The notes under the pieces are model-generated. The model was given only the letters and a program-made list of their open reading frames with translations, had not been told where the DNA came from and ran no database searches. Of a stretch of DNA of 64,000 bases, positions 1 to 9,370 are shown in pieces. Each line of letters begins with the position of its first letter. Position 1 is the stretch's first letter. The position numbers were made by a program, and so were the translations under genes. Location: positions 16,113 through 80,112 of IMG/VR virus record IMGVR_UViG_3300033149_004458, one strand, 5' to 3'. Source of the stretch: a virus.

Positions 1-451
1 ATACTACATCATATCTTGAGTGTCTCATTGGACTTGTGATTGTTGGCGAATCTCCACCCTCAAAATCCAAGTATTGTACACCATTGTAGTGCCAAATTCC
101 ACTAGCCACATGCACCCTCATTGCTCTTGGTGTTGTAACTGTTACTTCAAACCACGTTGCAGGTTTATGATGCCAACGGATATGGTTCAAGTTGTCTACA
201 AGTGAAGAGTGACCACTCATTAAGAAGTGCCCACTTGTCAACATAGTGGCCGCTTCTGTTGTATCATAACAGACTAAAGATTGCGGGAGCTGTCCTTGTG
301 GTGTTCTCCAGGGGCCACCAGTTCCACCATATGGTCCTTCGTCTCCGCCAAGGATTAGACCGCCACCCTGGACTATTCCGAGCATGGCGTCGTCTATTTC
401 CCCCTCAACGAAATCAATTAGGGTGTCATTCCAACTATTTTTACGTCCCAT
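1..451 (-). CDS. Tail tip/fibre protein, partial (runs off left edge)
   Basis: An open frame starts at ATG 451 and stays open to the window edge (about 150 residues visible, starting MGRKNSWNDTLIDFVEGEID). It overlaps the end of the beta-propeller hub gene by 11 bases. The visible part is rich in Gly, Thr and aromatic residues (for example GGGLILGGDEGPYGGTGG) with no domain I can name. Position downstream of the tape measure and hub proteins is where phages carry tail tip, fibre or receptor-binding genes, so that role is inferred from context only. The C-terminus lies outside the window. Confidence 0.7.
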   Translation of the reverse strand, partial: MGRKNSWNDTLIDFVEGEIDDAMLGIVQGGGLILGGDEGPYGGTGGPWRTPQGQLPQSLVCYDTTEAATMLTSGHFLMSGHSSLVDNLNHIRWHHKPATWFEVTVTTPRAMRVHVASGIWHYNGVQYLDFEGGDSPTITSPMRHSRYDVV

Positions 452-3368
452 CTTCTATATCATACTCCCCAACAACCACACTAGTGATTCTATAAGAATG
501 AGTTAGTCCGGCACTTAACTCATCCCAAAGTTGCCCGGTAAGATTGCTTCTCTGTAGGACATTAGTTCCGCCACTCATCGCTCCCGCGAAAACACCGCCA
601 GAAAAATCTTCGGCCCCGCAGTTTACATCGAATGGCAAATTAGCCCGTTTCTCCCAAGATTCTGCGTCCTGATTATACCCCCATGCCTCGCCATCAAGTA
701 AAGCAACATCATCTCCGAAGAATCCTTGTATGAAAGAGCGAACAGTAGATGATTGGGGGAGTCCAGAGCTTATTATCTCCCACGAGTCTCCAAAATAATT
801 AGAATACGCAACTTTGGCTAAATTTGACCAGTTGCCAAATGTCCAAACTCCTTGCGGGTTAAACCTGTCTATCGCAACGCCGGCCCAGCCGCCAGGGATA
901 CCGTTTTTTGCCTGTGTGGTTATTGCAGACAATGTATCAGAAGTAATTACTAGCCTGGGCATGTCTCTATCTTTTAACGTAGCATATATTTCCTTGCCGC
1001 TAGGAGTTATTGCCATCGTGTGCGTTTGCCCAGTGTCATAAAGCTCAAGGTATCCTCCTGTTGGGCATACTTTAAATATAAGTCCATAAGGTAGACAATG
1101 GACATATAAATGGTTATCATGGTAAGCAATTCGAGTTACTGTCATTTCAGAGACAACGTTAGAGATATCACAGATTTCAACATATTGTGTTGCTGTTCTC
1201 TTGTATACCTTTGACCCAGCGCCAACATACAGAACCCCATCTGCTGAGACTCCGCACCTGATTGTGTCTGGGCAGATAATAGAGTCATTAACCCAAGAGC
1301 CGCCAACACGTTTTAATAGTGTTGTAGATGCATGTGCTAAATATAGTGTATTATTATGGGTTATGAATCCACCAGCTCTATCAACGGCTGCATTTGTCTC
1401 TTCTATCCAGTTAGCATAGGTTTCTCCCCAGATTGCTCCAGGGACATCGGTAAAGTTTACAAACCTCAAAACTCTGTTTGGACCAGCTTGCATAAACAGA
1501 TTTCCACCAAAAGAATGTAGGTGATAAGCTTGTGTGTAGCCCAAATTGGTATCTCCAGTCCAGTTAGAACATATGTGGTAACCATTCTCTACAAATGTAC
1601 CATTTTGAGTGTATTGTGTTATGCTGTATGTTATGGGGCTTCCAGAAAAAGAGCTTGACAGTATCCAAATATATCCATTATGCGAACAGATGTCACCATT
1701 GGGATCGCGCTGTCCACTCCCCCCAGGGAGCAGGTGCCTAAAATATGATTCGTCGGCCTCTATCCATGTTGAACCGGTCCAAATCTGTGGTCTTTTATTA
1801 GCTGATGGCGTGCACCAAACACCAATATCACCAGTACATACACAGTACCCTAAGGTTGCACTTAGGTTTGGATTACTTGGTTGGTCCACCCAAACCCCAA
1901 GTTGTCTTTCTTTTGCTCTGCTAGTGTATAAATTCCCTAAAAATGTAGCAAATCTATTACCTTTGGATGACACCCCCCAAACACCTGTTTCCCAGGCATA
2001 TTCTGGTGTAATTTGTTTATATGTCCATGTGCTTCCCTTGTTGTCTGTTTTAGCGATCCATGGGACATCTTCTGATGTATAAGGGTCTACTGTTTTACAA
2101 AGTACATATAGGATGTTTTTGTTTGTTGGGTCTGGAGCCAGGGCATATGGTGTTGGTGGACCATGTCCTGGAGTTGGTTCTGGCATTGTTTTCCCAACCC
2201 AAAGGTCCCCAGAATTCTCGGTTAGGTATAGCCCTCCAGCAGTGGCAACCCAGAGCATGTCTTGGTCTGCCGCCATTTTCATATCATATACTGTTTTTGC
2301 GTTCCCAGAGAGGCCATTATTTATTTCAGACCATTGAACAGAGTAGCCATCCCATGGCGACCGCCAAACACCGCCCCCAAGTGTACTACAGAACAAATAC
2401 GGCAAATAGGTTGGTTCTGTATCCCAACCCCAAAAGTGCCTGCATTTTTCGTCCAAAGTCAATTCCATGGTATATCCATCTGCATCATAAGTTGCGGTCA
2501 AACTAGTTAAAACACAATTTGTTTTATGGTATCCTGTGTGACGGTCATGGAAGTCTATGATTTGACCAATCCAATAATTGGGGTTTGCTACGACTTCTAC
2601 TACCTTTACATCTAATGGATTAGCAAATTCTGCTAACATCTTATCAGCTAAAGCATAGGCTGTCGCAGGAAGATGTATTTGCCCTGTTCCTACTGCTGCC
2701 GTTCTAACCTCCCCTGGCAACAAATATGGATTATCACCACCATATCTTACCGCAGAAAATCCATTTCCAAAGACAACTATTCTATTTCTAATATAACTGT
2801 CATTTATGCTTCTGCTGTACTCGATGTATTCGTCTATGCTGTAGTCAGCGGGGGTATTTCTACTTATTTGCACTACCCAAACTTTGCCATCGCTATCTGC
2901 GTAGATTTGGTATGGCGTCATCTTAAGAATACCAAAAATTGCCTCCAGGCATGATGTGTGGTCCCAACCATATCCTGGGAATATGCTTGCTCCTTCACGG
3001 ACATTATAGCCCCAATTGGTAATTCCAGCCATTCTTAAAAATCTACCAATCCAAGCAATTGCCTGCTCGCCGTTTGAAATATGTGGTCCTATAAACCAAT
3101 AGTCACGAGCAAGGATCAATGGGTCATAACAAGTTATTTCTTTTTTTACTGGTAGTCTGCCTTTTGCAAATGTATAAGTGTAACCAGTGAACACTTTAGT
3201 TCCATTCTCGTAGAATTCCATTTGCTCATATGGTTGAATGTCCCGTGGAAGATTCGGCGACAAGGTAATACTCATTCTACCAATTGGGTTGCATATAGAG
3301 AGTTCTCTGAGACTATCTACTACATAATTTGTGAAATCCTGACCGTCGATTATAAGCTGTACTGCCAT
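441..3368 (-). CDS. Tail hub protein fused to a beta-propeller (BNR/Asp-box) domain
   Basis: 975 residues. Residues 1 to about 330 resemble the next gene upstream (shared blocks RNRIVVFG against RNRVVVFG, NPYLLPGEVRTAAV against SPYLPPNFYKTAIV), so this is a second copy of a baseplate/tail-hub-like domain. From about 345 onward there are repeated short strands with Asp-box-like motifs: TENSGDLWVGKT, KTDNKGSTWTY and YSNYFGDSWEI, as in sialidase or Ycf48-like propellers. A propeller on a tail hub would sit at the tail tip and suits carbohydrate or receptor binding; enzyme activity cannot be told. It follows the paralogous hub gene with one base between them. The fold calls rest on motif reading, not on a profile search. 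Confidence 0.75.
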   Translation of the reverse strand: MAVQLIIDGQDFTNYVVDSLRELSICNPIGRMSITLSPNLPRDIQPYEQMEFYENGTKVFTGYTYTFAKGRLPVKKEITCYDPLILARDYWFIGPHISNGEQAIAWIGRFLRMAGITNWGYNVREGASIFPGYGWDHTSCLEAIFGILKMTPYQIYADSDGKVWVVQISRNTPADYSIDEYIEYSRSINDSYIRNRIVVFGNGFSAVRYGGDNPYLLPGEVRTAAVGTGQIHLPATAYALADKMLAEFANPLDVKVVEVVANPNYWIGQIIDFHDRHTGYHKTNCVLTSLTATYDADGYTMELTLDEKCRHFWGWDTEPTYLPYLFCSTLGGGVWRSPWDGYSVQWSEINNGLSGNAKTVYDMKMAADQDMLWVATAGGLYLTENSGDLWVGKTMPEPTPGHGPPTPYALAPDPTNKNILYVLCKTVDPYTSEDVPWIAKTDNKGSTWTYKQITPEYAWETGVWGVSSKGNRFATFLGNLYTSRAKERQLGVWVDQPSNPNLSATLGYCVCTGDIGVWCTPSANKRPQIWTGSTWIEADESYFRHLLPGGSGQRDPNGDICSHNGYIWILSSSFSGSPITYSITQYTQNGTFVENGYHICSNWTGDTNLGYTQAYHLHSFGGNLFMQAGPNRVLRFVNFTDVPGAIWGETYANWIEETNAAVDRAGGFITHNNTLYLAHASTTLLKRVGGSWVNDSIICPDTIRCGVSADGVLYVGAGSKVYKRTATQYVEICDISNVVSEMTVTRIAYHDNHLYVHCLPYGLIFKVCPTGGYLELYDTGQTHTMAITPSGKEIYATLKDRDMPRLVITSDTLSAITTQAKNGIPGGWAGVAIDRFNPQGVWTFGNWSNLAKVAYSNYFGDSWEIISSGLPQSSTVRSFIQGFFGDDVALLDGEAWGYNQDAESWEKRANLPFDVNCGAEDFSGGVFAGAMSGGTNVLQRSNLTGQLWDELSAGLTHSYRITSVVVGEYDIEDGT

Positions 3369-3369
3369 C

Positions 3370-4356
3370 TTACCTACTCAAAGACATTGAAATTTTATAG
3401 CCATTGTCATCTAAGCGGTGGGTAACATCGTATACAAACCATTTGTCGTTGGACATCCCAATAAATGGCTCTGTGATACCAACGATATCACGACAGCGAA
3501 CTCTTGGGTCTCCTTCAGCCTCTACTCGCAACGTTTCCGTTAACTTATTATACAGATTTAGGTTGTATGAGGCAGAAGCATCTGCCATCTTTTGTGTCTC
3601 AATAAGCTCGCTGGACACAATTGCTGTTTTATAAAAGTTTGGTGGTAAATAAGGACTACTTGTTTTTACTTCAGCATGAATTTTATCCTTGCCAAAAACA
3701 ACAACTCTGTTTCTTAGTTCTTCTGTACTATATTCATAGTCAACCAGTATTATGTTGCCCCCTGTTCCAACATTAAATGAGTGCTCAATCGGGTCGCCGG
3801 CTTCGGGGTAAGGAAATACTCGATCAAAGTAGACCGTTCCTCCCTCTGCCCAACAGTTATAAGCCAAAATATGACAAATTGTCCTCACGGCATCCCACAC
3901 CGACATGAGGTTGAACTCTGCATCATTGTTGACACCAAAAGTAAAACCAACATGTGCGCCGTTATAATTGGTTATTCCTGCCTCATGTAAAAGGTCTCTA
4001 ACTAGATTCTCTGCTTGAATGTTTTTTCTGCTCCACGGGTTGTCTAGGTCCTCACTTACCAGCCAGTATTCCAAGGCAAGCTTCAATATGTCTCTTCCTG
4101 TTACGATGTAGGTCCCTGGCAATCTGGTATATGTTATATCGTCTACATACCCAATAAATATAACTTCATGGTTATCTGGGTAGCCAATATCAATATTGAT
4201 TACTTGGTTTAAGTTAATCCCACTCACATCTGAGAGTTCTATTGAGCATCTTGCGGCAACCTGCTTATAGCTTTCTGAAACATCAACAGAGATGAGGCTA
4301 TCATTTCGTGGGACGCCACCAATTGTAATATTTCTATACAATTGCCTTGCAGTCAT
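3370..4356 (-). CDS. Tail hub/baseplate-like protein
   Basis: 328 residues. Pattern of a phage hub protein (gpD/gp27/gp44-like): an N-terminal beta domain (ITIGGVPRNDSLISVDVSES, then GYVDDITYTRLPGTYIVTGRDI) followed by an alpha/beta insertion and a beta C-terminus ending in YDVTHRLDDNGYKISMSLSR. It lies directly after the 119-residue tail gene, overlapping it by one base, and before its longer paralog. In siphophages this position holds the tail-associated hub connecting the tube to the tip. Family assignment is inferred from position, length and the internal duplication with the following gene. Confidence 0.7.
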   Translation of the reverse strand: MTARQLYRNITIGGVPRNDSLISVDVSESYKQVAARCSIELSDVSGINLNQVINIDIGYPDNHEVIFIGYVDDITYTRLPGTYIVTGRDILKLALEYWLVSEDLDNPWSRKNIQAENLVRDLLHEAGITNYNGAHVGFTFGVNNDAEFNLMSVWDAVRTICHILAYNCWAEGGTVYFDRVFPYPEAGDPIEHSFNVGTGGNIILVDYEYSTEELRNRVVVFGKDKIHAEVKTSSPYLPPNFYKTAIVSSELIETQKMADASASYNLNLYNKLTETLRVEAEGDPRVRCRDIVGITEPFIGMSNDKWFVYDVTHRLDDNGYKISMSLSR

Positions 4357-4715
4357 TATGGCCCATCCTTAATACATTCTATTGTCACTCTATAAACAGG
4401 GTTGGGGTGGTTAATTGCCTGCAACCTATCTGCGCTGATACTTTTGATTGTAACATTGCCAGCACTGCCGTGGTCTGTACATAATTCTACACCAGAGCAG
4501 ACATCAGCTAGTGGTAAAATATTGTTTTCGTAACCACTGACGACCACAAATGTAAGATTCCTGGTGTAGCTAGGTCTTCCCGCACAATGGATAATCGTCT
4601 CATTAGAATCTAATACATTGATTTCCCCACGACGCGGCTGCACTTTCCAACCAGAATCTTTTTCTACATATATTCTAACACCACCAAGATACCATTTTCC
4701 AGATTTACATGTCAT
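4356..4715 (-). CDS. Small tail protein between tape measure and hub
   Basis: 119 residues, starting MTCKSGKWYLGGVRIYVEK. Mostly predicted beta strand, with five cysteines (C3, C44, C73, C78, C113). It is one of a string of genes with almost no spacing: two bases after the tape measure stop, and overlapping the hub start. A protein of this size here is usually a distal-tail or baseplate adaptor. I do not recognise the family, so only the tail role is claimed. Confidence 0.6.
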   Translation of the reverse strand: MTCKSGKWYLGGVRIYVEKDSGWKVQPRRGEINVLDSNETIIHCAGRPSYTRNLTFVVVSGYENNILPLADVCSGVELCTDHGSAGNVTIKSISADRLQAINHPNPVYRVTIECIKDGP

Positions 4716-4717
4716 AA

Positions 4718-7700
4718 TTACCTAGGCCCTCCAGCGGGTGTAGAAGTTCTTGCCCGCAATAATGTGCTTAGGGCTTTCTCCAGGATTCTATTAACATAGC
4801 TTGCAATTATAGTCCCGTCCAACATAATTGTATTAGTAATATTAAAGGTGCCCTCAATTGGAGGGATCTCCACCTCTACTGTTTGAGCTTGCGGTTGAGC
4901 ATAAAAATTAGGAAAGGTCGTCATTAGGACCGAACCAACTTGAGTAACTATATCTAAATAGTTTTTATTTGGAAAAGTTGTTTGTAGAACTGCGCCAGGT
5001 GTGCGTATGTCATCTACAATTCTTACGGGAACAGCTTCGCCGTGCGGCCCAACAGAAACATATGGAGTATGTTGGGCGAAAGCGGTTGCACCGATATACC
5101 CTTCCGAAATTGCCATCATAATATCCTGTGCTGTTGCAAACCACTCACCAGCTTTCATGGCCTGCATATATTGATCGGCCCACTCAGTGGGAGTTGTTGG
5201 ACCCGTCCAAGCCTCTGTTTTACTAATTGGAGCCAATTCCTCTAGCTTTTCAAACCACTGTCTTAATTCTAAGATAAACTCCTCTTCTGTTTGGTCTTTG
5301 TCCCAAACCGGGATGCCCAACTCAAGCATCTGTTGCATCTGTTGTGTCATTCTACTGGTACTATCTGCCGTAACTTGAGTTGGCGGTAATAGCTCTGGCA
5401 ATCCAGGCACACCGCCCTGTTGTTTCTGGTAAAAAAGTGAGGTTAGTGGCACCCAAAAGGTAGCACCAGCAGGAATATTCCACTGACCTTCAAGTTGTTT
5501 TTCTTCTATTTCTTTAATATCTTGAAGAGCGAACAACATTGCTTGATTTGTAGAGTAAATTTGTTGCCAGACGTTGTTCGGGCCAAGAATAAGATTAAAT
5601 GTTTTGCCCTCTGCCTTTAGATACTGCTGTGCGGTCATTCCTTGCAATCTTGCAAGGTATTCAACCCAATACCTACTTCTTGCAGCAATTTCTCCCATCT
5701 TGCTTGGGTCAACATCACGCAAACGCATGATTTCCATGCCCTCTTCACGAGATTGTTTGAGCTCATCAAATTTAGCTTTTTGGGCACTTACAAATTGCTG
5801 CATTAGCCCATCAACGTATTGAAAACTATCATCGTTGTACATTACCCAACGATCCAAATCATCAAATGCCGAATCTGGAATACCCAATTCTTGAGCGAAT
5901 TGTTCTTGCATGGTCCGAGCGGCGTTTAGGATTTGCTGCATTTCTTCGGCAGTATATTCTGAGAAATCGGTAAACCCCGGTATATCAAATATTTCTCTTA
6001 AATTTGCTGCGCTAATAGCGCCAAGTGTTCTACCAAATTCTTCAATTCCAGCATTAAGTTCTTCTATACCAACCGTCCCATCAAGAGCGGCCTGTTTTAG
6101 CCTCATAAGGTCAGTTGCCATTTGTGAGATAAACTCTATATCTGCTCTATCCCACTCTGCCATTTCATCCACTAAATCTTGCAACTGCGGAACTATACTC
6201 CCCAGTGTTTCTCCATGTTTCTCCCAAACAGCTGTGGCCGCAAAAGTTATTTCTGTCAAAGAATCTTGCACAGCGGCTATTTGCTCGTAACCAGCAGCCA
6301 GCTCATTAAGAGTTTCTATATCTCCAGCCTCAAAACCAACTAAGAATTCTTTACGCTTTCTTTGTAGAACTTTCTCTAGACCGGGGTAGATACCTTTTTG
6401 TCTAGAAAGTATCTCTGCCATCGCGGGCGTGGTGCCAGGGCCATATTCTTCTTCAACTTGTCTTTGCTTATCTAACTCAACAAGTTGTTCCAAAAGCTCT
6501 TCCACACGTTCCATTGCTCTTGGTGTAGGCCTGCCTTTCCACGCCTCTTCGCCACGAGCCACTCTTTCAGCTAATCTGGTAATTAACTCTTCATCAGTTA
6601 GCTCTCTGGCTTCTGGACGCCAGAGTCTTTCCATTGTCATGGCAAGCTGCCCAGGGAAACCCTTGCCCACAGCCCAAAATTGTAGCTCAGATAGAATTTG
6701 TTCTCTTGTTAATGCTTCTGCTTCAGGGGCCGGTGCCAACCCCAATGCCTGAGCTATAAATGGAGCTGATTCCTCGATTGCTTGTGCCGCTGCTTGTCCA
6801 ATAAAGGCCCCAGCCATAGCTCCAACTGGCCCGCCAAGGGTAGCCCCAATTGCTGTACCAATACCAGCACCAGCGCCCTGTATCCAACTTCCAGAGGCCA
6901 ATCCAGTAGCAAGACCAGCAATACCACCATAAGCAAGCCCAGGGCCGAATGTTTTTAACCCATAACCTGCCATGCTTGTAAGGGGTTGCCCTAATGCCGC
7001 ACCGCGTTCTTCCAAACGGCCACCCGCAAACAACATTCTCTCTGGTAAACCAATTCTGGCACCAATACCCATAGAAGTTAGGGCCGCCAGAATAGCTGTT
7101 GTTCCGGTTCCAGCAAAGGAGGTAAATTTGTTAAACAGCCCTATTAATCCAGTCAATGCATCAGTTAGCTTAGTAAGTAGTGATAAAATACCACCCTCTT
7201 CACCAAGTACATATGACATTTTTGTAAATGCATTGTTTAGCTCTGTCGTAGCCTGTTTTAGGGTTCTGCTTTTTATAGCCAGGGCGTCCTCAAGGTTGCC
7301 CTGAGCGTTCATGCTCACATTTACAACTTCTTGAATTCTGTGTCTCTGGCGCAAAAAGCTTACATAGTCTGCCTGTCTCCTCGCTCCCTGGGCACCAAGA
7401 GCAGCGGCGATTTCTGCCATATCGCGCTCGCCAAGAACATTTCTGTCTAATAGAGCGCCAATGTCATCAAGAATGTCTGCCATGCTTCGGTAGTTATCAT
7501 TTATGTCTTTAACAATAATACCATGCTGTTCCAGAGTTTTTTGTGTTGAGGGGGTTTGAATAGCAGCAAACATAGCACGAACAGCATTTGCTCCCTCAGT
7601 AGCAGACTTATTTGTAACCTCAGCCATCACTGCAATGTAAGCGTTAAGTTGGTCCTGGCTAACCCCAGCCATTTCTGCCGCAGCCGCTGTAATAGAATAG

Positions 7701-9079
7701 GCTTTGCCGAGGTCAACCATTGTAACTTTGGCCTCTTTAGATACAGCAAGCCATTTCTCCATAAGCTGTTCGCCCTCTGTGATAGAGTATCCCATTTGCT
7801 TTAATGAGCTTACAAGAATATCAGTGGCTTGGTTCATATCTATACCAGTTAGCCTGGCATAAGCCATGGCGTCCCCAAGTAATACGAACGCATCTGCTGC
7901 ACGCTCTGCCTCTACAGACCCCCCGGTTGCTCGCATGGCTCCAATTACAGCTTCCATAGAATCGGTTACGCTAACACCGAAATCAGAAGCCATCTTTGCC
8001 ACCTCAGTGAAATAACCAGAGATGGAAGACATACCCTCGCCTGTAACGATTGCAAGGTCTGTAACACTTTCTTGTAGTACAGATATATTAGCAAATACAT
8101 CTTGCATACGTCTGTATGCGCCAAAAACCACCTCTACAGCAATACCCCACTCGGTTACTTTGCCAATATTGCGTAGAATCATCTGTTCAAAACTCTTGAA
8201 CCGAGTTGTCGTGTCACCTAATTCCCGACCAAACCTATCAAAGGTGAAAGTTGCAGTTCTTACAACTCTGTTGCCATCTACCATTCTGAACGTGAACTGC
8301 TTGACTCCAGTAGCGGCAGATTCACTTGCGGCATGCAAATCTTGCATGCTTAACCCCATACCGCGCAGTCTGTTTCTAAATTCATCGAGCCGCTTTTGTG
8401 TGCCAAGAAGTTTCTCTAAGGTTGCTGCGGGGGTTGATTCTGGTAAAATTTCTCCGGTTGTCGGGGACACACGTTTTGTGGCCTCTGTCACAGCCTTAAT
8501 TCCAGGAGCTAACTCATTTACAAGTCTTGCCTGGACTGTGAGTGCTTCGTTTGTTAGGTCTAGACTTATTTTGGTCTTGTCTAATGTAAAACCAAGACTC
8601 TCATATTCATTTTTAATGTCCTGAACAGCAGAAGCAAGCGCCAAAGGCAAGGTTTTTACTTTGGGACCACCCATAAAAGCCTGAAGCTCTTCTAATGTTC
8701 CAGAGATCGGCATTGGTGGCGCTTGTATCTGCCCACCAGCCGGAATCTGTAACCCAAGTCCGCCCAGTCTATAGCGACGTTGTGCCTGTGACAATTGGCC
8801 TATTTGCTGAGCAGCGTTGGCGGCTCGATACGCAATCTGTTGGAACACACCGCCCATCTGGTCCAAATCACTGATATATTGGCGAAGCTGGGTTATTTGT
8901 TCTCTAGAGATGCCAACAGAGAACGTTGAAACCTGCCCAGTGGGTCTACTTTGTGTGACAATCAGATTTTCTACAGCCCTGGCAAGGTCTTGGAGCTGCT
9001 GTTTGCCTGTCCTTGAAGCGCCAGACAATTCGCGTATCCAATGTACCAGGTCTCTAATTTGTTGAACAGATGTTGGCAT
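4718..9079 (-). CDS. Tail tape measure protein
   Basis: 1453 residues. The middle (roughly residues 350-560) has the TP901-type tape measure core: FGVSVTDSMEAVIGAMRATG, then MNQATDILVSSLKQMGYS and SITAAAAEMAGVSQDQLNAY. A Gly/Ala-rich hydrophobic stretch follows at about 650-780 (GAGAGIGTAIGATLGGPVGA), as is usual for the part that may cross the host membrane. The N-terminus is helical and Gln-rich. The length predicts a tail of about 0.2 um if the common 0.15 nm per residue holds. It lies straight after the frameshifted chaperone pair, which is the standard order. No lytic transglycosylase or peptidase domain was spotted. Confidence 0.95.
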   Translation of the reverse strand: MPTSVQQIRDLVHWIRELSGASRTGKQQLQDLARAVENLIVTQSRPTGQVSTFSVGISREQITQLRQYISDLDQMGGVFQQIAYRAANAAQQIGQLSQAQRRYRLGGLGLQIPAGGQIQAPPMPISGTLEELQAFMGGPKVKTLPLALASAVQDIKNEYESLGFTLDKTKISLDLTNEALTVQARLVNELAPGIKAVTEATKRVSPTTGEILPESTPAATLEKLLGTQKRLDEFRNRLRGMGLSMQDLHAASESAATGVKQFTFRMVDGNRVVRTATFTFDRFGRELGDTTTRFKSFEQMILRNIGKVTEWGIAVEVVFGAYRRMQDVFANISVLQESVTDLAIVTGEGMSSISGYFTEVAKMASDFGVSVTDSMEAVIGAMRATGGSVEAERAADAFVLLGDAMAYARLTGIDMNQATDILVSSLKQMGYSITEGEQLMEKWLAVSKEAKVTMVDLGKAYSITAAAAEMAGVSQDQLNAYIAVMAEVTNKSATEGANAVRAMFAAIQTPSTQKTLEQHGIIVKDINDNYRSMADILDDIGALLDRNVLGERDMAEIAAALGAQGARRQADYVSFLRQRHRIQEVVNVSMNAQGNLEDALAIKSRTLKQATTELNNAFTKMSYVLGEEGGILSLLTKLTDALTGLIGLFNKFTSFAGTGTTAILAALTSMGIGARIGLPERMLFAGGRLEERGAALGQPLTSMAGYGLKTFGPGLAYGGIAGLATGLASGSWIQGAGAGIGTAIGATLGGPVGAMAGAFIGQAAAQAIEESAPFIAQALGLAPAPEAEALTREQILSELQFWAVGKGFPGQLAMTMERLWRPEARELTDEELITRLAERVARGEEAWKGRPTPRAMERVEELLEQLVELDKQRQVEEEYGPGTTPAMAEILSRQKGIYPGLEKVLQRKRKEFLVGFEAGDIETLNELAAGYEQIAAVQDSLTEITFAATAVWEKHGETLGSIVPQLQDLVDEMAEWDRADIEFISQMATDLMRLKQAALDGTVGIEELNAGIEEFGRTLGAISAANLREIFDIPGFTDFSEYTAEEMQQILNAARTMQEQFAQELGIPDSAFDDLDRWVMYNDDSFQYVDGLMQQFVSAQKAKFDELKQSREEGMEIMRLRDVDPSKMGEIAARSRYWVEYLARLQGMTAQQYLKAEGKTFNLILGPNNVWQQIYSTNQAMLFALQDIKEIEEKQLEGQWNIPAGATFWVPLTSLFYQKQQGGVPGLPELLPPTQVTADSTSRMTQQMQQMLELGIPVWDKDQTEEEFILELRQWFEKLEELAPISKTEAWTGPTTPTEWADQYMQAMKAGEWFATAQDIMMAISEGYIGATAFAQHTPYVSVGPHGEAVPVRIVDDIRTPGAVLQTTFPNKNYLDIVTQVGSVLMTTFPNFYAQPQAQTVEVEIPPIEGTFNITNTIMLDGTIIASYVNRILEKALSTLLRARTSTPAGGPR

Positions 9080-9082
9080 ATT

Positions 9083-9364
9083 TTATCCTTCTATGTCTGA
9101 GATAACAAGTTCCACAGAATTAGGTTTGCTGAAATCAAATACATCATCAAACCAAGTTTCAAGTCTCTCTGGATCATCCCAGATTTCTTCTGGTGGTCGT
9201 TTGTCTTTGGGCAATTCCATATATGAATCTATTTGCATTTGCCTTTTTATACAGAAATTAACTGTGTGTGGATAGCTGCTTGGGTCGGTTAGTGACGGAT
9301 GCAATGGCAAACTCAAACTCTTAGCAACGAGCCAAATAGTCCTGAGCTCGTTGCTTTTAGCTAG
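9083..9364 (-). CDS. Tail assembly chaperone, -1 frameshift extension (T part)
   Basis: This frame has no good start of its own: the first candidate is a TTG at 9316 without a clear ribosome binding site. It is open back through the stop of the upstream gene. Read by a -1 slip at 9364-9370, it adds 93 residues (starting LAKSNELRTIWLVAKS, ending ELVISDIEG) to the 239-residue chaperone, giving a fusion of about 332 residues. The same G and GT arrangement precedes the tape measure in lambda and many other tailed phages. The fusion would recruit tail-tube subunits onto the tape measure and is not expected in virions. Confidence 0.85.
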   Translation of the reverse strand, partial: LAKSNELRTIWLVAKSLSLPLHPSLTDPSSYPHTVNFCIKRQMQIDSYMELPKDKRPPEEIWDDPERLETWFDDVFDFSKPNSVELVISDIEG

Positions 9365-9370
9365 TTTTTT
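9323..9370 (-). promoter_or_regulatory. Programmed -1 ribosomal frameshift signal
   Basis: Reading the minus strand: the heptamer A AAA AAC (9370-9364) lies in the zero frame as CTA AAA AAC, directly before the TAG stop. After an 8-base spacer comes a perfect 10-bp stem, AGCAACGAGC (9355-9346) pairing with GCTCGTTGCT (9332-9323), with a 13-base loop. Slippery site, spacer length and stem all fit the canonical -1 signal, and the -1 frame stays open to 9083. The hairpin lacks a T-run, which argues against a terminator. Confidence 0.9.

Noticed and set aside
1609-2506. Long plus-strand frames opposite the beta-propeller gene
   Set aside because: They are mirror frames of the 975-residue minus-strand gene, with no ribosome binding sites and low-complexity products.
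9316-9360. The hairpin at 9323-9355 as an intrinsic terminator
   Set aside because: No T-run follows, it lies inside the shifted reading frame, and the slippery heptamer is the right distance upstream.
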